Assembly: GCF_001981525.1 (NCBI RefSeq)
Contig: NZ_MPSB01000002.1
Span: forward strand, 248,001-312,000
Direction: 5' to 3'
From: Sphingomonas jeddahensis
Lineage (GTDB): Bacteria; Pseudomonadota; Alphaproteobacteria; Sphingomonadales; Sphingomonadaceae
DNA: 64,000 nt
A program made the translations under genes and the position numbers. The notes below the pieces were generated by a model. The model made no database searches. It worked only from the letters and a program-made list of their open reading frames with translations, and was not told where the DNA came from. Positions 47,643 to 56,767 of the stretch are shown here, one piece after another; position 1 is the first letter of the stretch, and every line of letters begins with the position of its first letter.

Positions 47643-48289
47643 CGCAGGCGGCTCCGTTCCGAACGTGCGCCGCTCATCAGATCGCCTAACGTCGAGTCGC
47701 TCAGGAGCGATTTGTCGAGCATCGCCACCGCATGCGCCTTGCGCAGTGTGGCGGTGGACGTGCTGGCGGTGGCGATTGCCTTGATCGCAACGGGGCGCAC
47801 CGGCTCGGTAACTGTTGCGGCGATCTTCACCGTGGCGGGACGCGGGGTAGCGGGCTTGGCAGCGACCTGGACCAGCGTGGCTGGCGAGGCCACGGGGACG
47901 TCAGTGACAACCGCGGGGGCGATTTCGACCGCCTGCGGCACGATCAGCTGCGCAGTCTGCACAGCGCCCTCGTCGCCGGGCATGGCGGCGCCGGGACGGA
48001 AGCTGATCGCCGCCAGCTGCCCTTCGTCACGAACGAACTGCGACGCCGTGGGGGCGACCAACGCCAGCGTATTGCCGTTCCAGCGTTCGAGCTGAGCCAG
48101 GTTCGCGCGAACGTCGAATTCGGTTTCGAGCGAGCGGATCTCACGCTCGGCCATGGCGATCTTGGCGTCGATCTGCGCCAGGCGCTTGCGTTCGGCCGCC
48201 ACCTGCAGGCTGACGAGATAGAAGCTCAGCGACACGATCACCACGCCGCCGAACCACCCCAGACCCTTCAATCGATACGCCGCCGTCAT
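47639..48289 (-). CDS. ftsL: FtsL-position bitopic protein, unusually long
   Basis: A 216-residue protein with one N-terminal transmembrane helix (about 10-30) and a coiled-coil-like segment (about 33-60, with A-E-R-K-R-L-A-Q-I and E-I-R-S-L-E-T-E-F). A long Ala/Pro/Val/Thr-rich region then runs to the C-terminus. The position between rsmH and ftsI, with overlaps on both sides, and the topology identify it as FtsL. FtsL is usually near 100-130 residues, so the C-terminal half is an extra domain of unknown purpose. Sequence similarity alone is weak, so the name rests mainly on location. Confidence 0.75.
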   Translation of the reverse strand: MTAAYRLKGLGWFGGVVIVSLSFYLVSLQVAAERKRLAQIDAKIAMAEREIRSLETEFDVRANLAQLERWNGNTLALVAPTASQFVRDEGQLAAISFRPGAAMPGDEGAVQTAQLIVPQAVEIAPAVVTDVPVASPATLVQVAAKPATPRPATVKIAATVTEPVRPVAIKAIATASTSTATLRKAHAVAMLDKSLLSDSTLGDLMSGARSERSRLR

Positions 48290-49263
48290 TCACTTACCTC
48301 CACGCGCAGCCCGCCCGCCGCATAAGCCCCATGATTCCCCCAAGCCGGCGCCGCTGTCCGCCGCGCCGTCCGTAATGTCGCGGAGCGCGCGCGCGGATTG
48401 CGCGCCACCTCCGCCGCACTCGCCCGAACCGCCTTGCCGACGATCTCAAACGTCGGTTCGCGCGTCACCTCCAACGCCGGGCGATGCCGCGATCCCGCCG
48501 GCGTGCCGCCCGAACGTTCGCGCAGGAAACGCTTGATCATGCGATCCTCGAGCGAGTGGAAGCTGACCACGGCGAGCCGCCCGCCGGGCGCGAGCACACG
48601 CTCGGCCGCAGCGAGGCCCTCGGCCAGTTCGTCGAGCTCGCGATTGATGTGGATCCGAATCGCCTGGAAAGCGCGAGTCGCCGGATCCTTCTTGTCGTGC
48701 GGCCGATGGCCGAGCGCCTTGCGCACGACATGGGCAAGCTCGCCCGTGGTGCTGAGCGGACGCGCGGCAACGATGGCCCGCGCGACGCGGCGGGACTTGG
48801 GCTCCTCGCCGTAGCGCCACAGAACGTTGGCGATGTCTTCCTCGTCGGCCGCGTTGAGGAAATCGGCCGCGCTTTCGCCTTCCTGGCTCATGCGCATGTC
48901 GAGCGGACCGTCCTGCTGGAACGAGAAGCCGCGCGCCGCCTGGTCGAGGTGCATCGAGGAGACGCCGATATCCATCGTGACGCCGTGGACCGGCACCGCA
49001 TCGCGCGCGGCGAGTTCACGGTCGAGGCGCGAGAATTCGGCGGGCACCAGCGTCAGGCCGGTCTCGGCCTCTTCCAGCGTGCGGCCGTTGGCGATCGCGT
49101 CAGGGTCGCGATCGAAGGCGAAGACATGCGCGCCGGTGGCGAGCAGCGCCCGCGTGTAGCCGCCCGCGCCGAACGTCGCGTCAACCATCGTCTCGCCGCG
49201 CCCGGGGGCGAGCGCGGCGAGCACTTCGTCGAGCAGCACCGGAATATGCGGCGCGCCCGTCAC
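48286..49263 (-). CDS. rsmH: 16S rRNA (cytosine-1402-N4)-methyltransferase
   Basis: A 325-residue SAM-dependent methyltransferase modifying C1402 of 16S rRNA. The SAM motif [10 protein letters not shown] is near 27-36, with N-terminal H-I-P-V-L-L-D-E-V, a middle [10 protein letters not shown] and the C-terminal S-F-H-S-L-E-D-R family motif. The GTG start at 49263 overlaps the mraZ stop (GTGA). It is the second gene of the dcw cluster. Confidence 0.95.
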   Translation of the reverse strand: MTGAPHIPVLLDEVLAALAPGRGETMVDATFGAGGYTRALLATGAHVFAFDRDPDAIANGRTLEEAETGLTLVPAEFSRLDRELAARDAVPVHGVTMDIGVSSMHLDQAARGFSFQQDGPLDMRMSQEGESAADFLNAADEEDIANVLWRYGEEPKSRRVARAIVAARPLSTTGELAHVVRKALGHRPHDKKDPATRAFQAIRIHINRELDELAEGLAAAERVLAPGGRLAVVSFHSLEDRMIKRFLRERSGGTPAGSRHRPALEVTREPTFEIVGKAVRASAAEVARNPRARSATLRTARRTAAPAWGNHGAYAAGGLRVEVSE

Positions 49264-49763
49264 AGCTCGATTCCCTTGTCGCGGCACATGATTCGGGCGT
49301 GGCGCTTGGCCATCTCGTCAACGCCGTCGTGTGCGATCAGCGTGCGCGGATCCCAGATCATGAAGCTTTCGTAATCGCCCAGGAAGAAGGCGATGTCGGT
49401 GATCTCGGCCAGTTCGCGCTCGGCCGCAGGCAGGATGAAGCGGCCGCTGCCGTCGAACGGCACCGGCTCAACCGAGGCCCCGCGCATGCGCGGGGCGTAG
49501 AATTCCGCCGAGCCGGTGCGAATGCCGGATTCGGCCTGGCGCTGGATCAGCTGGTTCTTGGCGTGTTCGATATAGCCCCGGTCGTGCGCGATCAGGCAGG
49601 GAAAGTCGGGATGGACGCCGACCAGCACAGTGCCGCCGTCCTTGCCGTCCGGACGCGGCGCGTTCTGGGCCAGGGCTGCCCGAAGGGTGTTGGGAATCGC
49701 GACCCGGCCCTTGTCATCGACAAGACCGACCCCCTTCCCAAGATAATCCACCCGTTCCGACAC
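49260..49763 (-). CDS. mraZ: Transcriptional regulator MraZ
   Basis: A 167-residue protein with two AbrB-like half-domains. The first includes D-D-K-G-R-V-A-I-P near 15-23 and the second [10 protein letters not shown] near 105-114, both matching the DxxGR motif of MraZ. It binds DNA upstream of its own gene and represses the dcw operon in Escherichia coli. Several non-ATG starts are possible; the GTG at 49763 has GAGG five bases upstream. Four regularly spaced GGGGA-type repeats occur 130 bases upstream. Confidence 0.92.
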   Translation of the reverse strand: MSERVDYLGKGVGLVDDKGRVAIPNTLRAALAQNAPRPDGKDGGTVLVGVHPDFPCLIAHDRGYIEHAKNQLIQRQAESGIRTGSAEFYAPRMRGASVEPVPFDGSGRFILPAAERELAEITDIAFFLGDYESFMIWDPRTLIAHDGVDEMAKRHARIMCRDKGIEL

Positions 49764-49892
49764 GCCCACCTCGCACAAGGCGCGCAGGAGTTCTCACCCC
49801 GAAAAGCAGCCCTCGCCGCCTCCCGGTTGTCGCTCAAACGCAAGCAACAGTGGTCCTGCCCCTCTGTCGCTTAACAAGTATCAGCGAGCTTC

Positions 49893-49927
49893 GGGGATGG
49901 GAAGGGAAAATCGGGGAAAGTCGGGGA
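49893..49927. promoter_or_regulatory. Four-repeat candidate MraZ operator
   Basis: On the plus strand GGGGA at 49893-49897, AGGGA at 49903-49907, GGGGA at 49913-49917 and GGGGA at 49923-49927 lie on an exact 10-base period with five-base spacers. MraZ of Escherichia coli binds a set of TGGG-type repeats separated by five bases, so the pattern matches closely. It sits 130 bases upstream of the mraZ start. Confidence 0.75.
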
Positions 49928-50046
49928 AAGTAACCTAGCCCGGCGGGAAACTGTGGCTCCCGCGCGACACGCACCTCGAGCGTTCCGGCTTGGTTCCGCG
50001 CACCCGCCACGCGCAAGTCGCCGAATCCCTGCAGCTCCGGGCGGTT

Positions 50047-50061
50047 TCCCCGAAATTCCCC
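50047..50061. promoter_or_regulatory. Second pair of MraZ-like repeats
   Basis: TCCCC at 50047-50051 and 50057-50061 (GGGGA on the minus strand) repeat on the same 10-base period but in the opposite orientation to the main cluster. GAATC sites flank the pair at 50023-50027 and 50065-50069. It may be a weaker or auxiliary MraZ site; otherwise the 311-base gap between 49764 and 50074 shows nothing further. Confidence 0.4.
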
Positions 50062-50074
50062 GACGAATCCGGTG

Positions 50075-50389
50075 TCACTGAGCACCCCCTGTTTGCGGGG
50101 GCTGCGGCGGCGGCGCGAGTGACGGCGGCGCAGTCTCGGTCGCACTCGGCGCCACGCCCAGCTTGGCGAGTGGTTCGTTATCCTCACTGACGGGAGCCAC
50201 GCTATTCGCGGCGGTCGAATTGGTCGTCTTTTCGGCACGCGGCGCGCCGGCAGCGGCCACCGGCTGCTCCCGGCTTGCGGCGCTGAACAGCGCACTGGCA
50301 AGACCGATCAGCAGGACCACGGCGGCAAGGCCGACCATGCCGACGCGAACACGCTGCATGGCTTGGCTAATGGATGCGACAGGCTTCAT
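50075..50389 (-). CDS. Hypothetical small membrane-anchored protein
   Basis: A 104-residue protein with a predicted transmembrane helix at about 17-38 and a Pro/Ala/Thr-rich periplasmic or cytoplasmic tail ending in Q-P-P-Q-T-G-G-A-Q. I recognise no family. The start ATG at 50389 is a guess, because an in-frame ATG at 50413 also exists and neither has a good ribosome site. It lies between cysK and mraZ and might be in the same transcript as cysK. Confidence 0.6.
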   Translation of the reverse strand: MKPVASISQAMQRVRVGMVGLAAVVLLIGLASALFSAASREQPVAAAGAPRAEKTTNSTAANSVAPVSEDNEPLAKLGVAPSATETAPPSLAPPPQPPQTGGAQ

Positions 50390-50439
50390 TTTATCGCGCG
50401 ACCCTAACGGCATGTCGCGGGCTTGTCGAATTTCGGGGG

Positions 50440-51417
50440 TCAAGAGCGAGCGGCCAGGCCCTTTGATTGGCGCCACGCCGGATTGTAGAGCGTGGAGAGA
50501 TAGCGAAAGCCGGTATCGCACAGGATCGTCGCCACACGCTTGCCCGGCCCGAGATGCCGCGCCAGCCGCACCGCACCGGCAACGTTGATGCCCGACGACA
50601 AACCGAGGCACAGTCCCTCCTCCGCCAACAACCGATCGACCCATTCGAGTCCCTCGGCATCCGAAACCCGGAACTGGGTGTCGATCGGTGCGCCTTCGAG
50701 ATTGCCAGTAATGCGCCCCTGGCCAATGCCTTCGGCGACGGAGGAGCCTTCGCTCTTCAGCTCGCCATTGGCATAATATTCGTACAGCGCCGCGCCATGC
50801 GGATCGCTGAGCGCGATGGTGATCGCCTCGTCCTTTTCCTTGAGGCCCAGTCCCACCCCCGCGATCGTGCCGCCGGTGCCAGCCGCGCAGGTGAATCCAT
50901 CGATCCTGCCGTCCATCTGCGTCCAGATCTCTTCCGCAGTGCCGACGATATGGGCGCGGCGATTGGCGATGTTGTCGAACTGGTTGGCCCAGATCGCGCC
51001 GGGTGTTTCCTCCGCGATGCGGCGCGACTGATGCACGAAATGGCAGGGGCTGGAATAAGGGGCGGCAGGAACGGTCACCAGTTCGGCACCGAGCGCACGC
51101 AGCGTATCCATCTTTTCCTTGGATTGGGTGTCCGGCATCACGATGATGGTGCGATAGCCCTTGGCATTGGCAACCAGGGCCAGGCCAATGCCGGTATTGC
51201 CGGCGGTGCCTTCGACTATCGTCCCGCCGGGCTGAAGCATGCCGCGTGCCTCCGCATCCTCGACGATGAACAAGGCGGCGCGATCCTTCACGCTGGCGCC
51301 CGGATTGGCGAATTCACATTTCCCGAAGATGTCGCAGCCGGTTGCCTCGCTCGGGCCCTTGAGGCGGACAAGCGGAGTGTGGCCGATGAGCGAAAGCGTG
51401 TCAGTGGCAGTGTGCAT
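50440..51417 (-). CDS. cysK: Cysteine synthase A
   Basis: A 325-residue PLP enzyme making cysteine from O-acetylserine and sulfide. Lys44 in G-A-S-V-K-D-R binds PLP, G-T-A-G-N-T-G at about 69-75 is the substrate loop and G-T-G-G-T near 181-185 binds phosphate. The substrate loop usually reads T-S-G-N-T-G; here it is T-A-G-N-T-G, so a related beta-synthase function is possible. Ala-rich insertions are few and the length is normal. Confidence 0.88.
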   Translation of the reverse strand: MHTATDTLSLIGHTPLVRLKGPSEATGCDIFGKCEFANPGASVKDRAALFIVEDAEARGMLQPGGTIVEGTAGNTGIGLALVANAKGYRTIIVMPDTQSKEKMDTLRALGAELVTVPAAPYSSPCHFVHQSRRIAEETPGAIWANQFDNIANRRAHIVGTAEEIWTQMDGRIDGFTCAAGTGGTIAGVGLGLKEKDEAITIALSDPHGAALYEYYANGELKSEGSSVAEGIGQGRITGNLEGAPIDTQFRVSDAEGLEWVDRLLAEEGLCLGLSSGINVAGAVRLARHLGPGKRVATILCDTGFRYLSTLYNPAWRQSKGLAARS

Positions 51418-51520
51418 AACCGCTAGATGGCGCGCCGGAGCTGATGCGGCAACCGGAAGCCTTGCTTTGTTGGTGCAAAGCGCGGCTGATGGTAGAACGC
51501 GCAGTCACGGAGGTAGAGCG

Positions 51521-51580
51521 ATGGGTGCGCAGCGCAAGGGTGATGATTTCGCCCGCACCGACATGACGCCGGCGGCTTGA
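51521..51580 (+). CDS. Putative 19-residue leader peptide
   Basis: An ATG at 51521 with GGAGG seven bases upstream opens 19 codons (M-G-A-Q-R-K-G-D-D-F-A-R-T-D-M-T-P-A-A). Its TGA at 51578-51580 overlaps the TTG start of the downstream glycosylase (TTGA). The glycosylase itself has no ribosome site of its own other than this coupling. This looks like a short leader that delivers ribosomes to a weak start. Confidence 0.5.
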   Translation: MGAQRKGDDFARTDMTPAA

Positions 51581-52065
51581 CGATAAAAGCCTCCTTTTCG
51601 CCGATCGCAGCGCCGAACGCGCGCGTGCTGATCCTCGGCAGCCTGCCGGGTGAGCGCAGCCTCGCCGAGCGGCGCTATTATGCGCATCCGCAGAACCAAT
51701 TCTGGGCGTTGCTGTCACCAGTTGTCGGGCGCGACCTCAAGGCGCTGCAATATGAGGAACGGCTTGCCGCATTGCAGGCGTCTCGCGTCGCGCTTTGGGA
51801 CGTAGTCGCGACGGCACGGCGCACCGGCAGCAGCGATGCGACAATCCGCGATGCGGCGGCGAACGACCTCCCCGCGCTACTCGATCTTCTGCCTGAATTG
51901 AGGGCGGTCGCATTCAACGGGGGAAAAGCGCTGGCGATCGGGCGACCGATGATCGCCGGCCGCGGGCTGGCGGTGATTGCGCTGCCGTCGTCGAGCCCGC
52001 TGCATACGGTGGGGATCGCAGCCAAGCAGCCGGCCTGGGATGCGATCCGCGGGTTTCTTCGCTAG
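51577..52065 (+). CDS. DNA-deoxyinosine glycosylase (uracil-DNA glycosylase superfamily)
   Basis: A 162-residue base-excision enzyme. The N-terminal L-G-S-L-P-G-E-R-S-L at about 20-29 is followed by R-R-Y-Y-A-H-P-Q-N-Q-F-W at about 33-44. The C-terminal L-P-S-S-S-P motif lies near 136-141. This motif set matches the hypoxanthine-DNA glycosylase group that removes deaminated adenine. The start is a TTG at 51577 overlapping the stop of a 19-codon ORF. A cysK gene is divergent upstream. Confidence 0.86.
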   Translation: MTIKASFSPIAAPNARVLILGSLPGERSLAERRYYAHPQNQFWALLSPVVGRDLKALQYEERLAALQASRVALWDVVATARRTGSSDATIRDAAANDLPALLDLLPELRAVAFNGGKALAIGRPMIAGRGLAVIALPSSSPLHTVGIAAKQPAWDAIRGFLR

Positions 52066-52155
52066 TCCGAGGAGCGCTTGCAATGGTGCGATTCAAGCAC
52101 TCCTCTATCACCACCTTCGGCGGCCGCTCCCTCCATGGTTCGCGGAGGAGTGGTT

Positions 52156-52860
52156 TTAGGGCCGCTTCGGGATCTCTAAGCCGCGCTGCACCGCCGGGCG
52201 GGCGAGGCCGCGGTCAAGCCAGACGGCGACATTGCGAAAATCGTCAAAGCCGACCAGCTCGCGCGCTTCATAGAAAGTGATGAGGTTGCGGACCCAGCCA
52301 AGCATCGAGATGTCGGCGATCGTATAGTCGTTGCCCAAGAACCATGTCTTGCCCTCCAGCGCGGTATCCATGACGCCGAGCAGCCGCTTCGCCTCATCCG
52401 CGTAGCGCTGAAGCGGGCGCTTGTCTTCCCACTCCCTGCCAGCGAACTTGTTGAAGAAGCCGAGCTGGCCGAACATTGGCCCAAGGCCGCCCATCTGGAA
52501 CATCAGCCACTGCACCGCGTGCCAGCGGCCGGCGGGGTCGGCGGGCAGGAATCGCCCGGTCTTCTCGGCGAGGTAGAGGAGGATCGCGCCGCTTTCGAAT
52601 AATGCGAACGGCGCGCCGCCCGGTCCGTTCGGATCGAGGATCGCCGGGATCTTACCATTGGGATTGAGCGACAGGAACTCGGGCGATTTCTGATCGCCCT
52701 TGGCGAAGTCGACCAGGTGCCCCTCGTAAGGGAGCCCCGTTTCTTCCAGCATGATCGACACCTTCACGCCATTGGGCGTTGGCAACCCGTAATATTGCAG
52801 ACGATCGGGGTGCTGCGCCGGCCAGCGGCGGGTGATCGGGAAGGTACTGAGGTCGGTCAC
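52156..52860 (-). CDS. Glutathione S-transferase, YghU/disulfide-bond oxidoreductase type
   Basis: A 234-residue GST. The N-terminal thioredoxin-like domain starts near residue 20 with the family pattern Y-Y-G-L-P-T-P-N-G-V-K-V and continues to N-P-N-G-K-I-P-A-I near 65-73. The C-terminal domain has the N-capping motif Y-T-I-A-D-I-S near 180-186. The YghU/YfcG group binds two glutathiones and reduces disulfides. The GTG at 52860 has GAGGAG about seven bases upstream; the further upstream codons lack family similarity. Confidence 0.9.
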   Translation of the reverse strand: MTDLSTFPITRRWPAQHPDRLQYYGLPTPNGVKVSIMLEETGLPYEGHLVDFAKGDQKSPEFLSLNPNGKIPAILDPNGPGGAPFALFESGAILLYLAEKTGRFLPADPAGRWHAVQWLMFQMGGLGPMFGQLGFFNKFAGREWEDKRPLQRYADEAKRLLGVMDTALEGKTWFLGNDYTIADISMLGWVRNLITFYEARELVGFDDFRNVAVWLDRGLARPAVQRGLEIPKRP

Positions 52861-52966
52861 GTCGGGCTCCTCGACTTGAGCGTCACAGGTAGGATCGCCC
52901 CGGCAGGACGCCAACCATGCTCGGCCCGTCCCCATGCAGGCTCCGGCCATCGCGCGGTGCTTGCGC

Positions 52967-52991
52967 GGAACCCCGACGCTACGGCCTCGTT
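52967..52991 (+). promoter_or_regulatory. EcfG-type general stress promoter
   Basis: GGAAC at 52967-52971 and CGTT at 52988-52991 are separated by exactly 16 bases. This is the consensus for the alphaproteobacterial general stress sigma factor EcfG (GGAAC-N16/17-CGTT). It ends about 30 bases upstream of the secreted repeat protein start, well placed to drive it. Confidence 0.7.
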
Positions 52992-53021
52992 GCTTACGCG
53001 ACACAATCATGAGGAGTAATC

Positions 53022-53567
53022 ATGTACCGTTATGCATTTGCCCTACTCGTCGCGGCCGCACCGGCCGCACTGAGCGCCCAGACGACTCCGGCGCCCGCGG
53101 GCGCGGCCACAGCCCCGGCCGCAACGACGGCGGCAACGGCACCGACCGTTGGCGCGACCGTTTACGACGCGCAGGGCGGCACTGTCGGCACGATCGCCTC
53201 GAGCGACGGCACCAATGCGGTTATTGATACCGGCAGCGTCAAGGCCGCCGTGCCGCTGACCTCGTTCGGCACCAGCCCCAAGGGCGTGGCGATTGCCATG
53301 ACCAAGGCCGAACTTGAGGCCGCTGCCAGCCAGGGCGCAGCGCAGGCCGCAGCCGAATTCCAGTCGAAGCTGACCGCCGGCGCCACGGTTTATGGCTCCG
53401 GTGGCACCTCGCTCGGCACGATCAAGGCAGTCGAAGGCGAGTTCGTGACGCTGACCACCGCCAAGGGCGATGCGCGCTTGCCCAAGGGTTCGTTCGGCCC
53501 TGGCCCGCAGGGCGTCACGATCGGCATGACCGCCGCGCAGCTCGAAGCGGCGATGGCCGGCAAGTGA
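53022..53567 (+). CDS. Secreted protein with two tandem PRC-barrel-like repeats
   Basis: A 181-residue protein with a signal peptide (1-19, ending L-S-A-Q). An Ala/Thr/Pro-rich linker follows, then two similar repeats at about 43-105 and 116-178. Each has a G-A-T-V-Y start, a G-G-x-x-G-T-I turn, an S-F-G-x-x-P-x-G-V core and an acidic/Ala helix (E-L-E-A-A, Q-L-E-A-A). The fold resembles PRC-barrel units found in stress-related periplasmic proteins. It has its own EcfG-type promoter and a GAGGAG ribosome site, so a stress-response role is likely. The biochemical function is unknown. Confidence 0.72.
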   Translation: MYRYAFALLVAAAPAALSAQTTPAPAGAATAPAATTAATAPTVGATVYDAQGGTVGTIASSDGTNAVIDTGSVKAAVPLTSFGTSPKGVAIAMTKAELEAAASQGAAQAAAEFQSKLTAGATVYGSGGTSLGTIKAVEGEFVTLTTAKGDARLPKGSFGPGPQGVTIGMTAAQLEAAMAGK

Positions 53568-53568
53568 T

Positions 53569-53603
53569 GCAAGGGCCGCGGGGGTTCGCTCCCGCGGCCT
53601 TGC
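53569..53603. terminator. Hairpin between the repeat protein and alaS
   Basis: GCAAGG-G-CCGCGGG and CCCGCGG-CCTTGC form a 13-base-pair stem (one bulge) starting just after the upstream stop. It lies 38 bases before the alaS stop, so it can terminate transcription from both directions. Confidence 0.75.
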
Positions 53604-53640
53604 TGTCGTCCCCCGGCCCAGTCCGGGGTGACGCGTATGT

Positions 53641-56304
53641 TCAGGCCGCCGCTTCGGCGGTTTCCAGCGCGGTCTTCACCGCCGCGAGTGCCTCCGCGGC
53701 CTTGTCGCCTTCCGGCCCGCCACCCTGCGCCATGTCGGGACGGCCGCCGCCGCCTTGCCCGCCCACTGCGGCGACGGCGCGCTTCACCAGATCCACGGCA
53801 TTCCGGGTGGCGACCAGATCCGCGGTCACGCCGACCGCTACCGTTGCGCGGCCCTCGTTAATCGCGACCAGCGCGACGACGCCTGAGCCGATGCGCTGCT
53901 TGGCTTCATCAACGGCGCCGCGCAGCCTTTTGGCCTCGAAGCCCTCGAGCACCTGCCCTATGAAGGGCACGCCGCCGACCGTCTCCGGCCCGGCCGGCGG
54001 GGCACCGCCGCCGCCGCCGAGCGCCAACGCCTTCTTTGCCTCGGCCAGTTCGCGTTCGAGGCGCCGGCGATCCTCCATCAGCGCCGCGACGCGCGCGGGC
54101 ACTTCGTCGGGGGTGGCCTTCAGCGTGGCGGCAGCTTCGCGCAGTTTCTCGTCGCGGTTGGAGAGATAGGCGCGCGCCGCCTCACCGGTCAGCGCTTCCA
54201 CACGACGGACGCCGGATGACACTGCACCCTCGCCCACCACCTTGAACAGGCCGATGTCGCCTAGCGCCTTGACGTGGGTGCCGCCGCAAAGCTCAACCGA
54301 ATAGGTCTTGCCGTCATCATCGCTGCCCATCGAGACGACACGGACTTCGTCCCCATACTTTTCGCCGAACAGCGCCATGGCGCCCATGGCGATCGCGTCG
54401 TCGGGGGTCATCAGCAGCGTGGTCACGGGGCCGTTCTGACGAATCTTGGCGTTCACCGCGGCCTCGGCATCGGCGAGTTCGGCCGGAGTCATCGCAGTCG
54501 AATGGCTGACGTCGAAGCGCAGGCGATCGGGTGCGACGAGCGAGCCCTTTTGCGCGACATGCGTGCCGATCCGCTGGCGCAGGGCCTCATGCAGCAAGTG
54601 AGTCGCGGAGTGGTTGGCGCGGATTGCGGCACGCCGAGCGACGTCGATCGACAGCTTGACGCTGTCCCCGACCTTGAGTTCGCCGGCGCTCAGCCTGGTG
54701 TGGTGGACCCACAATTTACCCAGCTGCTTCGACGTGTCGGAGACAGTGCCCGCCACCCCAGCCTCGTTGGCGATCGTGCCGGCATCGCCGACCTGACCAC
54801 CGCTTTCGCCATAGAAAGGCGTCTGGTTGACGATCACGTCGACCTGATCGCCGGCCGCAGCCGATTGCACACGTGCCCCGTCCTTGACCAGCGCGAGCAC
54901 CACGCCTTCGCCGACATCGCTGGCATAGCCGGTGAATTCGGTTGCGCCGACTTCCTCGACGAGGTCGAACCAGAGTTCGTCCGACGCCTTGGCGCCCGAG
55001 CCCTTCCAAGCGGCCCGGGCAGCGCGCTTCTGCTCGGCCATCGCGGCGTCGAAACCGGCGCGATCGACACCGAACGACTGGGTGCGCAGCGCATCCTCCG
55101 TCAGATCATAGGGGAAGCCGAAGGTGTCATAGAGTTTGAACGCGGTTTCGCCGGGCAGCACCTCGCCGGGCTTCATGCCTGCGGTCGCTTCGTCGAGCAG
55201 CTTCAGCCCCTTGTCCAGCGTCTGGCGGAAGCGGGTTTCCTCCTGCTGAAGCGTGGCCTCGATCAGCGGCTGCGCGCGGACCAGCTCGGGATAGGCGGCG
55301 CCCATTTCGGCAACCAGCGCCGGCACCAGCCGGTGCATCAACGGCTCCTTCGCTCCCAGGATGTGCGCGTGGCGCATCGCGCGGCGCATGATGCGGCGCA
55401 GGACATAGCCGCGACCGTCGTTCGCCGGCAGCACGCCGTCCGCGACCAGGAAACCCGAAGTGCGCAGGTGATCGGCGATCACGCGGTGCGAGGCCTGATT
55501 GTCGCCGGTCGTCGGCGTATGCGTCAGCGCACCCGAGGCGGCGATCAGCGCCTTGAACGTGTCGGTATCATAATTGTCGGTGACGCCCTGCATCACCGCG
55601 GCGACACGCTCGATCCCCATGCCGGTGTCGATCGACGGACGCGGCAGATCGCCGACGATCGTGTCCGCTTCCTGCACGAACTGCATGAAGACCAGATTCC
55701 AGATCTCGACGAAGCGATCACCGTCCTCGTCCGGCGAGCCGGGAGGGCCACCGGGGATGTGATCGCCGTGATCGTAGAAGATCTCGCTGCACGGACCGCA
55801 CGGGCCGTCCGACCCCATCGCCCAGAAATTGTCCTTGGTGGCGATGCGGATGATGCGGTGGTCGGGAAGGCCGGCGATCTTCTTCCACAGATCGAACGCC
55901 TGATCGTCGGTGTGATAGACGGTGGCCGTCAGGCGATCGGCGGGAAGGCCCCATTCCCGCGTCAGGAGCGTCCAGGCATGGGTGATCGCCTGTTCCTTGA
56001 AATAATCGCCAAACGAGAAGTTGCCGAGCATTTCGAAGAAGGTGTGGTGCCGGGCGGTGTAGCCGACATTGTCGAGATCATTGTGCTTGCCGCCGGCCCG
56101 CACGCACTTCTGGGCGCTGACCGCGGTGGAATAGGGCCGCGATTCGAGCCCGGTGAACACGTTCTTGAACGGCACCATGCCGGCGTTGACGAACATCAGC
56201 GTCGGGTCGTTCTGCGGCACCAAAGGCGCCGAGGGCACGATGCTGTGCCCGGCCGAGCCGAAATAATCGAGGAAGCTGCGGCGGATGTCGTTCGTCGAGG
56301 TCAT
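53641..56304 (-). CDS. alaS: Alanyl-tRNA synthetase
   Basis: An 887-residue class II synthetase charging tRNA-Ala. The N-terminal catalytic motifs include R-x-F-x-x-F (residues 9-14 region), R-A-G-G-K-H-N-D and [12 protein letters not shown]. The editing domain has the zinc/hydrolytic H-x-x-x-H in N-H-S-A-T-H-L-L-H and C-G-G-T-H. The C-terminal Ala/Gly-rich domain is short. It is preceded (minus strand) by a gap with an ATGTTGAG palindrome, and faces the recA region. Confidence 0.97.
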   Translation of the reverse strand: MTSTNDIRRSFLDYFGSAGHSIVPSAPLVPQNDPTLMFVNAGMVPFKNVFTGLESRPYSTAVSAQKCVRAGGKHNDLDNVGYTARHHTFFEMLGNFSFGDYFKEQAITHAWTLLTREWGLPADRLTATVYHTDDQAFDLWKKIAGLPDHRIIRIATKDNFWAMGSDGPCGPCSEIFYDHGDHIPGGPPGSPDEDGDRFVEIWNLVFMQFVQEADTIVGDLPRPSIDTGMGIERVAAVMQGVTDNYDTDTFKALIAASGALTHTPTTGDNQASHRVIADHLRTSGFLVADGVLPANDGRGYVLRRIMRRAMRHAHILGAKEPLMHRLVPALVAEMGAAYPELVRAQPLIEATLQQEETRFRQTLDKGLKLLDEATAGMKPGEVLPGETAFKLYDTFGFPYDLTEDALRTQSFGVDRAGFDAAMAEQKRAARAAWKGSGAKASDELWFDLVEEVGATEFTGYASDVGEGVVLALVKDGARVQSAAAGDQVDVIVNQTPFYGESGGQVGDAGTIANEAGVAGTVSDTSKQLGKLWVHHTRLSAGELKVGDSVKLSIDVARRAAIRANHSATHLLHEALRQRIGTHVAQKGSLVAPDRLRFDVSHSTAMTPAELADAEAAVNAKIRQNGPVTTLLMTPDDAIAMGAMALFGEKYGDEVRVVSMGSDDDGKTYSVELCGGTHVKALGDIGLFKVVGEGAVSSGVRRVEALTGEAARAYLSNRDEKLREAAATLKATPDEVPARVAALMEDRRRLERELAEAKKALALGGGGGAPPAGPETVGGVPFIGQVLEGFEAKRLRGAVDEAKQRIGSGVVALVAINEGRATVAVGVTADLVATRNAVDLVKRAVAAVGGQGGGGRPDMAQGGGPEGDKAAEALAAVKTALETAEAAA

Positions 56305-56370
56305 GGCTCGCGACTTAATCGGCCGCGCGCGCGGTGACTAGCGTTTGTGTTGCTGGCGTGGCTGCGGCGC

Positions 56371-56424
56371 GAATGTTGAGAATGTTGAGACGATCGCGCG
56401 GTTTCGTGTGGCGTCTCAACATTG
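56371..56424. repeat. ATGTTGAG inverted repeat upstream of alaS
   Basis: GAATGTTGAG is followed by a tandem AATGTTGAGA ten bases on, then after a short GC stretch CTCAACATT completes the inverted arm. A close copy occurs at 62723-62767 near recA, so this is a second repeat family in the window. Confidence 0.65.
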
Positions 56425-56583
56425 GCGGGGTGGCGGTCGGTCGGGGTGGATGAGCATGCCTCATTCTTTCCCATGAAGCGGTGCTGTAGGACAGAGTTCG
56501 GTTGATCCGGCACGGGAGGACGCCCGGGCTTGGGATGGCGCGTCTATCCGTCAGGCGTTACGTTTAGGGGAGACGCCCCTCCA

Positions 56584-56743
56584 CCACCGCCTTCGGCGGC
56601 GGTCCCCCTCCCCGTTTCGGGGAGGATATATTGGCGCGGCACGCTCCCGCCGTAACCCTGAACTTGTTTCCAGGGTCCGCCCTTCCGTATGAGCGCCGGC
56701 GCTGGCGGTACGGTGGGTGCTGAAACAAGTTCAGCATGACGGC
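56584..56743. repeat. Palindromic repeats in the alaS upstream gap
   Basis: At 56584-56634, ACCGCCTTCGGCGGCGGT and CTCCCCGTTTCGGGGAG are two hairpins of PalC-like layout. At 56650-56743, CCGTAACCCTGAACTTGTTTC and GAAACAAGTTCAGCATGACGG form a PalB-like element. Together with the ATGTTGAG repeat they account for most of the 463-base gap 56305-56767. No gene is supported there. Confidence 0.65.
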
Positions 56744-56767
56744 GGTAGGGTATAGCGTCGGCTCGGC

